A stretch of DNA of 64,000 nucleotides from an uncultured Sunxiuqinia sp. (lineage in GTDB: Bacteria > Bacteroidota > Bacteroidia > Bacteroidales > Prolixibacteraceae). Shown here one piece after another: positions 34,934-43,379 of this stretch. The stretch is taken from the NCBI RefSeq assembly GCF_947495665.1, contig NZ_CANLZV010000013.1:1-64000 (forward strand). The letters run 5' to 3'. Positions within the stretch are counted from its first letter, which is position 1, and every line of letters starts with the position of its first letter. The notes below the pieces were generated by a model. It saw nothing but the letters and a program-made list of their open reading frames with translations, searched no databases and had not been told where the DNA came from. The position numbers were made by a program, and so were the translations under genes.

Positions 34934-36355
34934 ATGAGAGCAGTTATTACTGGTTGCGTGGCCATTGCAGGCTTGGCTTCTTGTGCAACTACCGAAAAAC
35001 CGAAAACCGATCGTTTACCCAATATTGTCCTTATCAACATGGACGATATGGGGTATGGAGATGTCTCTTTGAATGGAGCTACAGGTTTTACGACTCCAAA
35101 CATTGATAAAATGGCAGGCGAGGGGATTGTTTTTACACATTTCTATTCTCCGCAGGCTGTTTGTAGCGCTTCGCGGGCTGGATTGTTGACCGGCTGTTAT
35201 CCGAACCGTGTCGGGTTTCATGGAGCTCTGGACCATAGCGCTACGATCGGCATAAATCCGGATGAGCAAACCATTCCTGAGTTACTAAAAGAAAAAGGCT
35301 ATGCGACAGCTGCTTTTGGGAAATGGCACTTGGGACACCGCGAAAAGTTTTTGCCACTTCAGCATGGATTTGACGAGTTTTTTGGAATTCCGTACTCCAA
35401 CGATATGTGGCCAAATCATCCGGTTAATAAGAACTATTATCCGCCACTTCCTTTGTTTGAAGGAAATGAAGTGATTCAGGAAAATCCGGATCAATCGCAA
35501 TTTACTCAGAACTTTACCAAAAGAACGATTGACTTCATTCAAAAGAATAAAGAAAATCCATTCTTTGTGTATCTGGCACATCCCATGCCACACGTTCCGC
35601 TTTTTGTTTCAGACATGTTCAAAGGGAAATCAGAGCAAGGCTTATTTGGCGATGTGATCATGGAAATTGACTGGAGTATTGGTCAAATTAACCAGACCTT
35701 GGAGCAGCTGAATTTAGCCGAAAATACGTTGGTCATTGTGATTTCGGACAATGGACCGTGGATGACCTATGGAAACCATGCCGGAAGCTCTGGTGGTTTG
35801 CGCGAAGGTAAAGGAACTACTTTTGAAGGAGGCCAGCGTGTACCTTGTGTAATGAAATGGAAAGGCGTAACTCCAGAAGGGGCGGTATGCAATTACCTGA
35901 CTTCGGGTATTGATATTTTACCGACCATTGCAACCTTGACAGAAAGCCCGATGCCTGAGAAAAAGATTGATGGAGTTAATTTGAGTAAACTAATCAAAGG
36001 TGATTTCAGCGCTAAGCCAAGAACCAGTTTCTTGTACTATTACCGAAGAAATAACCTGGAAGCTGTTCGTAAAGGCGACTGGAAACTGGTGTTTGAGCAT
36101 CATGGACGCACTTATGAGAACAATGTCCCAGGGCGTGACGGACAACCCGGGAAAACACCCGAAAATGTCTTGATCGAAAAAGGATTGTACGACCTTCGTC
36201 GTGACCCGGGTGAGCGTTATAACGTTATGGAATTTTATCCGGAGAAGCTTGCTGAACTGGAAGCCTTGGCTGTTGAAGCCAGAAAAGATTTGGGCGATGA
36301 TTTAACCAATTCAGAAGGAACTGGCAGACGTCAGCCTGGACGAGTAGAAGAATAA
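34934..36355 (+). CDS. Arylsulfatase-type sulfatase (S1 family) lipoprotein
   Basis: A 473-residue sulfatase with lipoprotein signal MRAVITGCVAIAGLASC (lipobox LASC). Metal-binding NMDDMGYGD is followed by Cys77 in CSASRAGLLTG, the predicted formylglycine site; AAFGKWHLGH carries the conserved Lys/His, and VISDNGPW the second metal Asp/Asn pair. It lies between the lyase and GH88 genes with 58-bp and 98-bp gaps, so it most likely desulfates the same glycan. The S1 subfamily and the position of the sulfate it removes are unknown. Confidence 0.92.
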   Translation: MRAVITGCVAIAGLASCATTEKPKTDRLPNIVLINMDDMGYGDVSLNGATGFTTPNIDKMAGEGIVFTHFYSPQAVCSASRAGLLTGCYPNRVGFHGALDHSATIGINPDEQTIPELLKEKGYATAAFGKWHLGHREKFLPLQHGFDEFFGIPYSNDMWPNHPVNKNYYPPLPLFEGNEVIQENPDQSQFTQNFTKRTIDFIQKNKENPFFVYLAHPMPHVPLFVSDMFKGKSEQGLFGDVIMEIDWSIGQINQTLEQLNLAENTLVIVISDNGPWMTYGNHAGSSGGLREGKGTTFEGGQRVPCVMKWKGVTPEGAVCNYLTSGIDILPTIATLTESPMPEKKIDGVNLSKLIKGDFSAKPRTSFLYYYRRNNLEAVRKGDWKLVFEHHGRTYENNVPGRDGQPGKTPENVLIEKGLYDLRRDPGERYNVMEFYPEKLAELEALAVEARKDLGDDLTNSEGTGRRQPGRVEE

Positions 36356-36453
36356 CAACGAGAATATTTTCCTGAGTTTTGATGCTTCGGAAGATCAACC
36401 GGAGCCATTGAAACTCAGTATTTTTTATCAATGAAATATATAAATACGAACAA

Positions 36454-37656
36454 ATGAAGAAATTGAAAAACAGTATTGCTGCCTTACTGCTTGGAGCTGC
36501 CATCGTTTCATGTCAACCGCAGAAAGGTGAAGAGTCGAACTTTATCAATGAAAATATTGAGTTTGCTGCTGCTCAACAGAAATTACAGGTGGAAAAAATT
36601 GAAGCGTCAGGCAAAGTACTGAACCCAAGAACGGTGGATGATGGCAAGATTCGTTACATCCGCCGGGAAGATTGGACCAGCGGCTTTTTCCCCGGCTCCA
36701 TGTGGCAAACGTATGAGTTAACCGGCGATGATTATTGGTTGCCTTATGCACAGAAATATACCGAAGCGTTGGACTCAGTTAAATACTTGACTTGGCACCA
36801 TGATGTTGGTTTTATGATTGAATGTAGCTTCGGAAGCGGTTATCGCTTGACTAAAAACCCCAAATATGCTGACGTAATTGTTCAGGCTGCAAAATCATTA
36901 GCAACACGTTTCCGTCCAACAGCTGGAGTCATTCAATCGTGGAACGTAACCGGAGGGTGGATGTCAAAACGAGGCTGGGAGTGCCCTGTGATTATTGACA
37001 ACATGATGAACCTGGAACTGCTGTTTAATGCAACCAAGTTGAGTGGCGATTCAAGTTTCTACCAATTGGCCGTAGAACATGCCGACAACACCATCAAAAA
37101 CCACTACCGTCCGGATTATAGCTGTTATCACGTCGTGGATTACAGTTTGGAAGATGGTTCGGTACGTGCCCGGGAAACCGCTCAAGGGTATGCTCATGAG
37201 TCAGCCTGGGCACGTGGACAAGCCTGGGGAATTTATGGTTTCACTGTTTGCTACCGCGAAACAAAAGATCCTAAATATCTGGAGCAGGCACAGAAAGCTT
37301 TCAACTTCGTAATCAACCATAAAAACTTCCCGGCAGACTTCGTTCCTTATTGGGATTTTGATGTGCCGGAAATTCCAAATGCGCCGCGTGATGCATCTGC
37401 CGCAGCTATTATGGCATCGGCTTTGTACGAAATGGCTGGTTATGCCGACTATGATTTTTACAAAGGTTGGGCTGATAAAATTATGCATAGTTTAGGAAGC
37501 GATGCCTATCGTGCACCGCTGGGCGAAAACGGAAATTTCATTTTAATGCATTCGGTTGGAAGTATTCCTCACGGCGTTGAGATTGATGTTCCGTTGAACT
37601 ACGCTGATTACTATTTTCTGGAAGCTTTGAACCGCAAAATTAAATTGGAGAAGTAA
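36454..37656 (+). CDS. GH88 unsaturated glucuronyl hydrolase lipoprotein
   Basis: A 400-residue alpha/alpha-barrel enzyme with lipoprotein signal MKKLKNSIAALLLGAAIVSC (lipobox IVSC). Family features: REDWTSGFFPGSMW, WHHDVGFM with Asp117, and CPVIIDNMMNLELL with Asp182, corresponding to the two catalytic Asp residues of unsaturated glucuronyl hydrolases; HESAWARGQAWGIYG and DASAAAIMASALYEMA follow. It hydrates and cleaves the unsaturated uronic acid left by the lyase. Its presence beside the lyase is the best evidence that the target is a uronic-acid polysaccharide such as a glycosaminoglycan. Confidence 0.94.
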   Translation: MKKLKNSIAALLLGAAIVSCQPQKGEESNFINENIEFAAAQQKLQVEKIEASGKVLNPRTVDDGKIRYIRREDWTSGFFPGSMWQTYELTGDDYWLPYAQKYTEALDSVKYLTWHHDVGFMIECSFGSGYRLTKNPKYADVIVQAAKSLATRFRPTAGVIQSWNVTGGWMSKRGWECPVIIDNMMNLELLFNATKLSGDSSFYQLAVEHADNTIKNHYRPDYSCYHVVDYSLEDGSVRARETAQGYAHESAWARGQAWGIYGFTVCYRETKDPKYLEQAQKAFNFVINHKNFPADFVPYWDFDVPEIPNAPRDASAAAIMASALYEMAGYADYDFYKGWADKIMHSLGSDAYRAPLGENGNFILMHSVGSIPHGVEIDVPLNYADYYFLEALNRKIKLEK

Positions 37657-37686
37657 CCCAATTCCTTACTTCATCATGAATAACAC

Positions 37687-37736
37687 AAACGAAGCAATTT
37701 TGAGCCTGTATTGAACTCCTCGAAATTGCTTCGTTT
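37687..37736 (+). terminator. Hairpin after GH88, possible terminator
   Basis: Perfect 14-bp stem AAACGAAGCAATTT / AAATTGCTTCGTTT with a 22-base loop, 30 bp after the GH88 stop. The 3' arm ends in TTT only. Confidence 0.6.
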
Positions 37737-37874
37737 GCTAATAACCTAACAATTGATTTGGCTTGATCTCCTGAAATGAAAACCAGGCTGAACAAAAGCC
37801 TGAATGACATCAGAAGATGGCCGACAACCTTGAAGAAATAATCAAATAAATAGATCACTTGTGAAATTTTAGTT

Positions 37875-39320
37875 ATGAGAAAAAACGTGATTCTTTGTTT
37901 AGTAATCTTTCTAATTGGATTAAGTGCTCCGGGCCATGCTCAATTCTATGAAAAACCCAAAAGAGCTTCTGTTGCCTTGGAGCATGGCGCACACCGGTTG
38001 GGGCGACGCACCGATGCGATGATGGAGACCTGGCGCAATTATGGGTTGGGGCAGTTTATCCACTGGGGCGTTTATGCCATTCCCGGAGGACAATGGAACG
38101 GAAAAGCTTATCCGGGCGCTGCAGAGTGGATTCGTGCGTGGAATGAGATGCCACGCGATGAGTACGATCAGTTGTACAAACAATTCAATCCCAAAGATTT
38201 TGATGCAAAAAAATGGGCCCGTCAAGCCAAAGAGATGGGAGCCAAATATATGCTTATTACCACAAAACATCACGATGGATTTTGTTTGTGGCCAAGTAAA
38301 TACACCGATTATACCATTGAAAATTCACCTTATAAAAAAGATATTGTCGGTGATTTAGTAAAAGCCTATACTGCCGAAGGGATTGATGTGTATTTGTACT
38401 TTTCGATTATCGACTGGAATCATCCGGGCTATCGCAGCCAAATAAAAAGTGATGACGAACGTCCGGCTTACGAAGAGTTCAAGCAGTTTACCCGCAACCA
38501 ATTGGTGGAATTGCTTGATTTGTATCCTGAAACAAAAGGTTTGTGGTTTGATGGTACCTGGGATAAAGCCTGGGTTGAACAAGCAGAGTTTGCCGATGAG
38601 CTTGGAAAAGAACTGCGCTCAATGATTCCCAGCTTGATTATCGGAAGTCGCTTTCGGGCTGATGAGAAAGGCAATCGCCATTTTGATGCCAATGGCGATA
38701 TGATGGGAGATTATGAGCAAGGATGGGAACGCAAAATCCCGGCAAATATTGGTGTTTTGAACGGCAATGACTGGGATTGTGTCATGACCATCCCGGAAAA
38801 CCAATGGGGCTATAATTCAAATTGGAAAGGACATGTGAAAAGTAGCAATGAGTTGTTGGAAATGCTTATTCGCTGCGTATCAATGGATGGAAACTTCGTA
38901 TTGAACTTTGGCCCCGATGGACTTGGCAACATTCGTCCTGAAGAAACTGAGCGTGCTGCCGATATTGGCAAATGGATGAAGAAAAACGGGGAGGCAATCC
39001 ACGATTGTGGTTATGCTGGCTTGGATGAACAGAATTGGGGATACTTTACTAAAAGCAGAACCAATGGCAAAACTTACCTGTTGGTTACCAATGTCCCGGT
39101 TACAGGTGGTTTAACTGTTAAGGTTCCTAAAGACAAGGAAATCGCGAAGGTTTACCCACTTGCTTTTCCCAATCAATCACTGAAGTTGGAAAAAACAGGC
39201 AAGTATGATTATTTCATTCGCCTGAATGAAAAGAATACGGATTCGATTGCAGTATTTGTTTTGGAATACAAAGGAGAGGACGAATCGGATTCAGATAATT
39301 TTCAGGAACCAAAGATTTGA
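37875..39320 (+). CDS. GH29 alpha-L-fucosidase
   Basis: A 481-residue exported enzyme with signal peptide MRKNVILCLVIFLIGLSAPGHAQ. GH29 motifs: GLGQFIHWGVYAIPGG, AKYMLITTKHHDGFCLW, YLYFSIIDWNHPGY and GLWFDGTW, with Asp226 the predicted nucleophile. A C-terminal beta-sandwich starts near residue 375. It removes alpha-linked fucose by retaining hydrolysis. It is separated from GH88 by 218 bp with a hairpin, so it may be its own transcript, but it lies in the same enzyme row and suggests a fucose-decorated substrate. Confidence 0.94.
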   Translation: MRKNVILCLVIFLIGLSAPGHAQFYEKPKRASVALEHGAHRLGRRTDAMMETWRNYGLGQFIHWGVYAIPGGQWNGKAYPGAAEWIRAWNEMPRDEYDQLYKQFNPKDFDAKKWARQAKEMGAKYMLITTKHHDGFCLWPSKYTDYTIENSPYKKDIVGDLVKAYTAEGIDVYLYFSIIDWNHPGYRSQIKSDDERPAYEEFKQFTRNQLVELLDLYPETKGLWFDGTWDKAWVEQAEFADELGKELRSMIPSLIIGSRFRADEKGNRHFDANGDMMGDYEQGWERKIPANIGVLNGNDWDCVMTIPENQWGYNSNWKGHVKSSNELLEMLIRCVSMDGNFVLNFGPDGLGNIRPEETERAADIGKWMKKNGEAIHDCGYAGLDEQNWGYFTKSRTNGKTYLLVTNVPVTGGLTVKVPKDKEIAKVYPLAFPNQSLKLEKTGKYDYFIRLNEKNTDSIAVFVLEYKGEDESDSDNFQEPKI

Positions 39321-39391
39321 TCGGTAATTAGTGAGGGCTATCGCTAAATGTGTGATACCGACTCATCAATTTCAATAGAGTAGAATTATTA

Positions 39392-39426
39392 ACCAGACTG
39401 GAGATTAGCTTCAGTCTGGTTTTTTT
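39392..39426 (+). terminator. Intrinsic terminator after GH29
   Basis: Perfect 9-bp stem ACCAGACTG / CAGTCTGGT followed by six T residues. Confidence 0.88.
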
Positions 39427-40127
39427 AGTACTTGTGATTGAACTATTGGGGCTATCTCTACTTAAAAAGGTATTTTTAGAAAGGGAATTACGGCCTGCTC
39501 TTTTTCTCCTTCTTCCTATATTGTGAGGTGTTCCTTTTGGGAGCAGTTTTACGATGAATTATTATATAGTAATGCGCTACCTTTGGATTATTTGAGTTAA
39601 CAAGAATTGAGTAGCTAATTGGGATTACTAACTAAATACCTTTAGTTAGTAGTTTTCAAATATTGAGTATTAATGTTAGCTGTTGCATAATTCAAGGCAT
39701 GGTTCTTCTTTAAGCTTTCAATTGTAAAACCAGAAACAATCATCCTACTTCAACCTTCAACAGGTCTGTTCTCCGGCGAATGGAGAAATGCTTTTCAGTC
39801 GGTTTACAGGCATTTATTATTCAAAACGATTATAAATTACCAAAACTTCAGATTGGTAGAAATTGCAGGTTGAAATTTACAATTGCTTGTTTATCGGCCT
39901 GTTTGGTTGATGGATTGTAATTTAAAGGGTTCGTATTTAATGAATTGCCTTTTGGGCGGCATTGATTGGACTGGGTTTTCTCTTATTTTTGATTCCCAAT
40001 CAACCAAAATGACGCTAACTAACGCTCAAAATGTCTTCTCGATCGAACTGTTTTGCATTTTGCAGAAGTCAGTTTACCGCCATTTGGTCTGAAAAAACCA
40101 AAAATACATACTGCTTTTAATTTGAAG
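39427..40127 (+). promoter_or_regulatory. 700-bp intergenic region before the porin gene
   Basis: No convincing gene. A full -7 match, TACCTTTG (39578-39585), lies about 540 bp upstream of the porin start without a clear -33 TTG. If real, it would give a very long leader or a small RNA. A frame at 39883-40092 has no family resemblance and no clear start signals. Confidence 0.35.
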
Positions 40128-41399
40128 ATGATGAAGAAATTGCTGGGCGTGCTTGGCCTGATGGGAATGATTTTGTTTGGGAATGCACAAGAGAAAAAGG
40201 AAAAAGACCTGACATTGAATTGGTACGGGTTTGTTCGGAATGAGATTTTTGTTGATTCATACAAAGGGCTGGATGCTGCCCACGAGGTGTTTTACCTGGT
40301 TCCGCTTTATGTTGGTCAGGATGCCAACGGAGAAGATATTAACGAGCAAGCTAGCTCAAACTTGTCGGCCTTGGCTTCGCGCTTGGGGGTGAAAGTAAAC
40401 GGACCTGAAATTTTTGGTGCCAAAACCAGCGGAACCATTGAGTTTGATTTTGGAGGAATTATAAAAACAGAACCGACCCTGTTTCGTATTCGTCATGCCA
40501 ATATGGTTTTCGACTGGACGAAATCACGCTTAATGGTTGGTCAAAGCTGGCACCCTTTCTGGGGCGGAGGTGCTTACCCAACGGTCGCCAGCCTGAATAC
40601 CGGTTCGCCTTTCCAAGCGTTTAACCGTTCTCCTCAAATTCGCTACGATGTGAAAGCAGGCTACTGGACTGTGTCAGGCGCTGCGGTATATGAAAATCAA
40701 TACACTTCGAAATGCTTCGAAGCCGGTAACTACAGCACGCCAACTCAAGCGCAGCGCAATGGGGTAATGCCCGAACTGGTTTGGTCGGCCGAGTACAATT
40801 ACAACGGACTCACCTTAGGAGCTGGAGCTCAGATTAAACGCATTAAACCGCGGATGACAATAACTGGAACGGATGGAACATTTAAGGCCGATGAGTTTTT
40901 AATCAGCAGTGGTTTTATGGCTTACCTGAAACACCAAAGCTCCCGTTTTCACATTACAGCCAAAGGCTACTATGGTCAAAATATGACGCACCTGACCATG
41001 CTTGGAGGCTATGGTGTGGCTACACGCGACTTGGCAACAGGAGCGGAAACCTATACCAATTATTCCAACTACACGACCTTGCTCAATATGGTTTATGGGA
41101 AGAAATGGCAGCTTGGAATGACTTTGGGATATGGTCAAAACCTGGGAACAGATGCCGCTTTGTATGACGATGGATCGGGAAAAGGCGTGGTAGCTGGTAC
41201 CCTGACCAATGTGCAAGACCTGGCGCGTGTAGCTCCTCATGTCGCACTGAATGTATCAAAACTGCGAGTAGTTGCGGAGTACGAAATGACCAACGCAAAT
41301 TATGGAGTTGGCGATTTTGACTTTTCGGATGGTTTGTATGCTGATAAGCACCTGACCACCAACCACCGCTTTATTGTGATGATGACCTACGTCTTTTAA
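40128..41399 (+). CDS. Outer-membrane porin, DcaP-like
   Basis: About 423 residues. Start at 40128 or 40131, where MMKKLLGVLGLMGMILFGNAQ forms a signal peptide. The body is a beta-barrel pattern (LNWYGFVRNEIFVDSYKG, LASRLGVKVNGPE, TSGTIEFDFGG, RHANMVFDWTKSRLMVGQSWHPFWG) ending in Phe (VMMTYVF), as in DcaP-type trimeric porins that pass small organic acids. It is 20 bp upstream of a phenylacetate-CoA ligase gene, so it may admit aryl-acetates. The family assignment is by pattern only. Confidence 0.68.
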   Translation: MMKKLLGVLGLMGMILFGNAQEKKEKDLTLNWYGFVRNEIFVDSYKGLDAAHEVFYLVPLYVGQDANGEDINEQASSNLSALASRLGVKVNGPEIFGAKTSGTIEFDFGGIIKTEPTLFRIRHANMVFDWTKSRLMVGQSWHPFWGGGAYPTVASLNTGSPFQAFNRSPQIRYDVKAGYWTVSGAAVYENQYTSKCFEAGNYSTPTQAQRNGVMPELVWSAEYNYNGLTLGAGAQIKRIKPRMTITGTDGTFKADEFLISSGFMAYLKHQSSRFHITAKGYYGQNMTHLTMLGGYGVATRDLATGAETYTNYSNYTTLLNMVYGKKWQLGMTLGYGQNLGTDAALYDDGSGKGVVAGTLTNVQDLARVAPHVALNVSKLRVVAEYEMTNANYGVGDFDFSDGLYADKHLTTNHRFIVMMTYVF

Positions 41400-41418
41400 C
41401 GATATAAAAAGCACACCA

Positions 41419-42732
41419 ATGTATTGGGAAAAAGAATTTGAGACCTTAGAGCGAGCCAAGCTGGAAAAACTGCAGCTTGAACGGCTGAAGAACACGATCC
41501 GGAATGCCGGAAATGCACCGTTTTATAAAGAATTGTATCAGCAAGAGGGAGTTACTGCCGATAAGCTGAAACATATTGACGACATTCGTCAATTGCCGTT
41601 TACCACCAAACAGGATTTGCGTAATCATTTTCCGTATGGCTTTTTAAGCCGGCCGAAACAAGAGATTATTCGCTTGCACAGCTCGAGCGGAACAACAGGT
41701 AATCCCACCGTTATTTTTCATAACCGGCACGACATTAGCAGCTGGTCTAACCTGATGGCTCGTTCCCTGTTTTGTGCCGGTATTCGCGACACCGATGTCT
41801 TTCAGAATATTTGTGGCTACGGTTTGTTTACCGGCGGACTGGGGTTTCAATATGGTATTGAGCGATTGGGATGCTTAAGCATTCCGGCCGGGGCCGGCAA
41901 CAGCCTGCGTCAGATTAAGTTGATGCAGGATTATGGTACCACGGTGGTTCATGCTATTCCGAGTTATTTGGGACGTTTGTATGAGGTGTTTCAGGCTGAA
42001 GGTCTGGATCCGCGAAGAGACACCGATTTACGCTTGTTCGTGATTGGTGCCGAGCCACATACCGAAGAACAACGGCAGCGCATTGAAGAACTGTTTGGTG
42101 TGAAAGCCTTCAATTCCTTCGGGCTTTCAGAAATGAATGGTCCCGGGGTGGCTTTTGAATGCAGTCATCAAGCCGGGCTGCACATTTGGGAAGATGCTTA
42201 TCTGGTCGAAATTCTCGATCCGGAGACTTTGGAGCCGGTGCCTGATGGTGAAATTGGTGAGCTGGTAATGACTACCCTTGACCGCGAAGCCATGCCGCTT
42301 GTTCGTTACCGTACGCGTGATCTAACGCGAATTATTCCGGGACCTTGTGCCTGCGGACGGACTCATGCCCGCATCGACCGGATTGCAGGACGTAGCGACG
42401 ACATGTTCATCATTAAAGGCTGCAATGTATTCCCCATGCAAGTTGAAGGCGTGTTGCTGAAAATTCCGGAGGTCGGTTCCGATTACCTCATTACCCTTGA
42501 GAATGTCAATGGGGTGGATGAAATGATCGTTGAGGTGGAAGTCAGGAAGAACTGGTTTAATGGCGATGTTACCCGTTTGGATCGGCTGAGTCGAATGATT
42601 ACGCAGCAGATTCGGGATGAAGTATTAGCCAAACCTATCGTAAAATTAGTTGAACCCGGTTCGCTTCCCAAATCAGAAGGAAAAGCGGTAAGGGTACGAG
42701 ATAATCGAGTTTTAGATACCGTAAAAATTTAG
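41419..42732 (+). CDS. Phenylacetate-CoA ligase-like enzyme (first copy)
   Basis: A 437-residue ANL-superfamily ligase of the PaaK type. It has the N-terminal [16 protein letters not shown], the AMP-binding P-loop SSSGTTGNPT (~residue 94), NSFGLSEMNGPGVAFEC, the YRTRDLTR segment and CGRTHARIDRIAGRSDDM. The P-loop has Asn where the second copy has Lys (TGNPT versus TGKPT). Predicted reaction: arylacetate + ATP + CoA to arylacetyl-CoA + AMP + PPi in the cytoplasm. Begins 20 bp after the porin and 5 bp before an ACT-domain gene. Confidence 0.9.
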   Translation: MYWEKEFETLERAKLEKLQLERLKNTIRNAGNAPFYKELYQQEGVTADKLKHIDDIRQLPFTTKQDLRNHFPYGFLSRPKQEIIRLHSSSGTTGNPTVIFHNRHDISSWSNLMARSLFCAGIRDTDVFQNICGYGLFTGGLGFQYGIERLGCLSIPAGAGNSLRQIKLMQDYGTTVVHAIPSYLGRLYEVFQAEGLDPRRDTDLRLFVIGAEPHTEEQRQRIEELFGVKAFNSFGLSEMNGPGVAFECSHQAGLHIWEDAYLVEILDPETLEPVPDGEIGELVMTTLDREAMPLVRYRTRDLTRIIPGPCACGRTHARIDRIAGRSDDMFIIKGCNVFPMQVEGVLLKIPEVGSDYLITLENVNGVDEMIVEVEVRKNWFNGDVTRLDRLSRMITQQIRDEVLAKPIVKLVEPGSLPKSEGKAVRVRDNRVLDTVKI

Positions 42733-42737
42733 AAATT

Positions 42738-43169
42738 ATGGCGTATCAGGTCTCTATTTTTTTAGAAAACAAAACCGGACACTTTGAGCGGGTAACCCGT
42801 GTTTTAAGAGCGAATAAAATCAACATTCGTTCCATGACGCTTACGCATACTGCAAGCGGCTGGGGGATTTTAAACCTGTTGGTTGATCAGCCTGAACGGG
42901 CTAAAGAGGCGCTTCAGGAGAATGGCCTTTCGGCCGCCTTGCGCCAAGTGCTGGTGTTTGGCATGGATGACCATCCGGGGGGCTTGGATGAAATTTTGCT
43001 GCAGCTGGCTCAGGCCGGACTGAACTTTCTGAATGCCTATGGTCGGGTTCTGGAAGATGGTAAAAAGGCTTTGCTCATTGTCGATGTAGAGGATTATGAG
43101 GCTGCCTTGGAGCTGGTTGCTCAAAACGACCTTTTGCCGCTTGGTGATGAAGTGGTGTATGGAAACTAA
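42738..43169 (+). CDS. Tandem ACT-domain protein (first copy)
   Basis: A 143-residue protein made of two ACT domains: residues ~3-70 (QVSIFLENKTGHFERVTRVL) and ~72-140 (HPGGLDEILLQLAQAGLNFL). ACT domains bind amino acids, and this one follows phenylacetate-CoA ligase by 5 bp, an arrangement repeated at 46289. Probably a small regulatory subunit or sensor for an aromatic amino acid; no enzyme domain is present. Confidence 0.88.
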   Translation: MAYQVSIFLENKTGHFERVTRVLRANKINIRSMTLTHTASGWGILNLLVDQPERAKEALQENGLSAALRQVLVFGMDDHPGGLDEILLQLAQAGLNFLNAYGRVLEDGKKALLIVDVEDYEAALELVAQNDLLPLGDEVVYGN

Positions 43170-43189
43170 ACAACTAAACGAATAAACTT

Positions 43190-43369
43190 ATGTGGGGAAT
43201 TAACGATCCTTCAATCTATCTGGGGTATCTGCTGGCCGTTTTAAGCTTGCTGTTGTGTGTGTGGTATGGCGCCAAAAACTGGAACAACGGTCGTGAGACG
43301 GATGAGCAGGAGATTCGGGAAGATGAAGCCTGGGAGCTGAAAGACGAACAATTGAAAGAACAACTTTAA
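43190..43369 (+). CDS. Small accessory protein of the SSS symporter
   Basis: A 59-residue protein read directly from the sequence: it starts MWGINDPSIYLGYLLAVLS, has one membrane helix (~9-27), then NWNNG and a strongly acidic tail ending EQLKEQL. The MWGI(N/D)DP start, single helix and NWN motif fit the small accessory proteins found before sodium:solute symporters. It lies 10 bp upstream of the symporter gene, 20 bp after the ACT gene. Probably stabilises or modulates the transporter. Confidence 0.8.
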   Translation: MWGINDPSIYLGYLLAVLSLLLCVWYGAKNWNNGRETDEQEIREDEAWELKDEQLKEQL

Positions 43370-43379
43370 AGCACAATTT

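Noticed and set aside
37640-37858. 72-codon minus-strand frame between GH88 and GH29
   Set aside because: It spans the hairpin after GH88 and shows no recognisable features.
39883-40092. 69-codon plus-strand frame before the porin
   Set aside because: No hydrophobic or domain pattern and it overlaps the region leading into the porin start in another frame; better read as leader.
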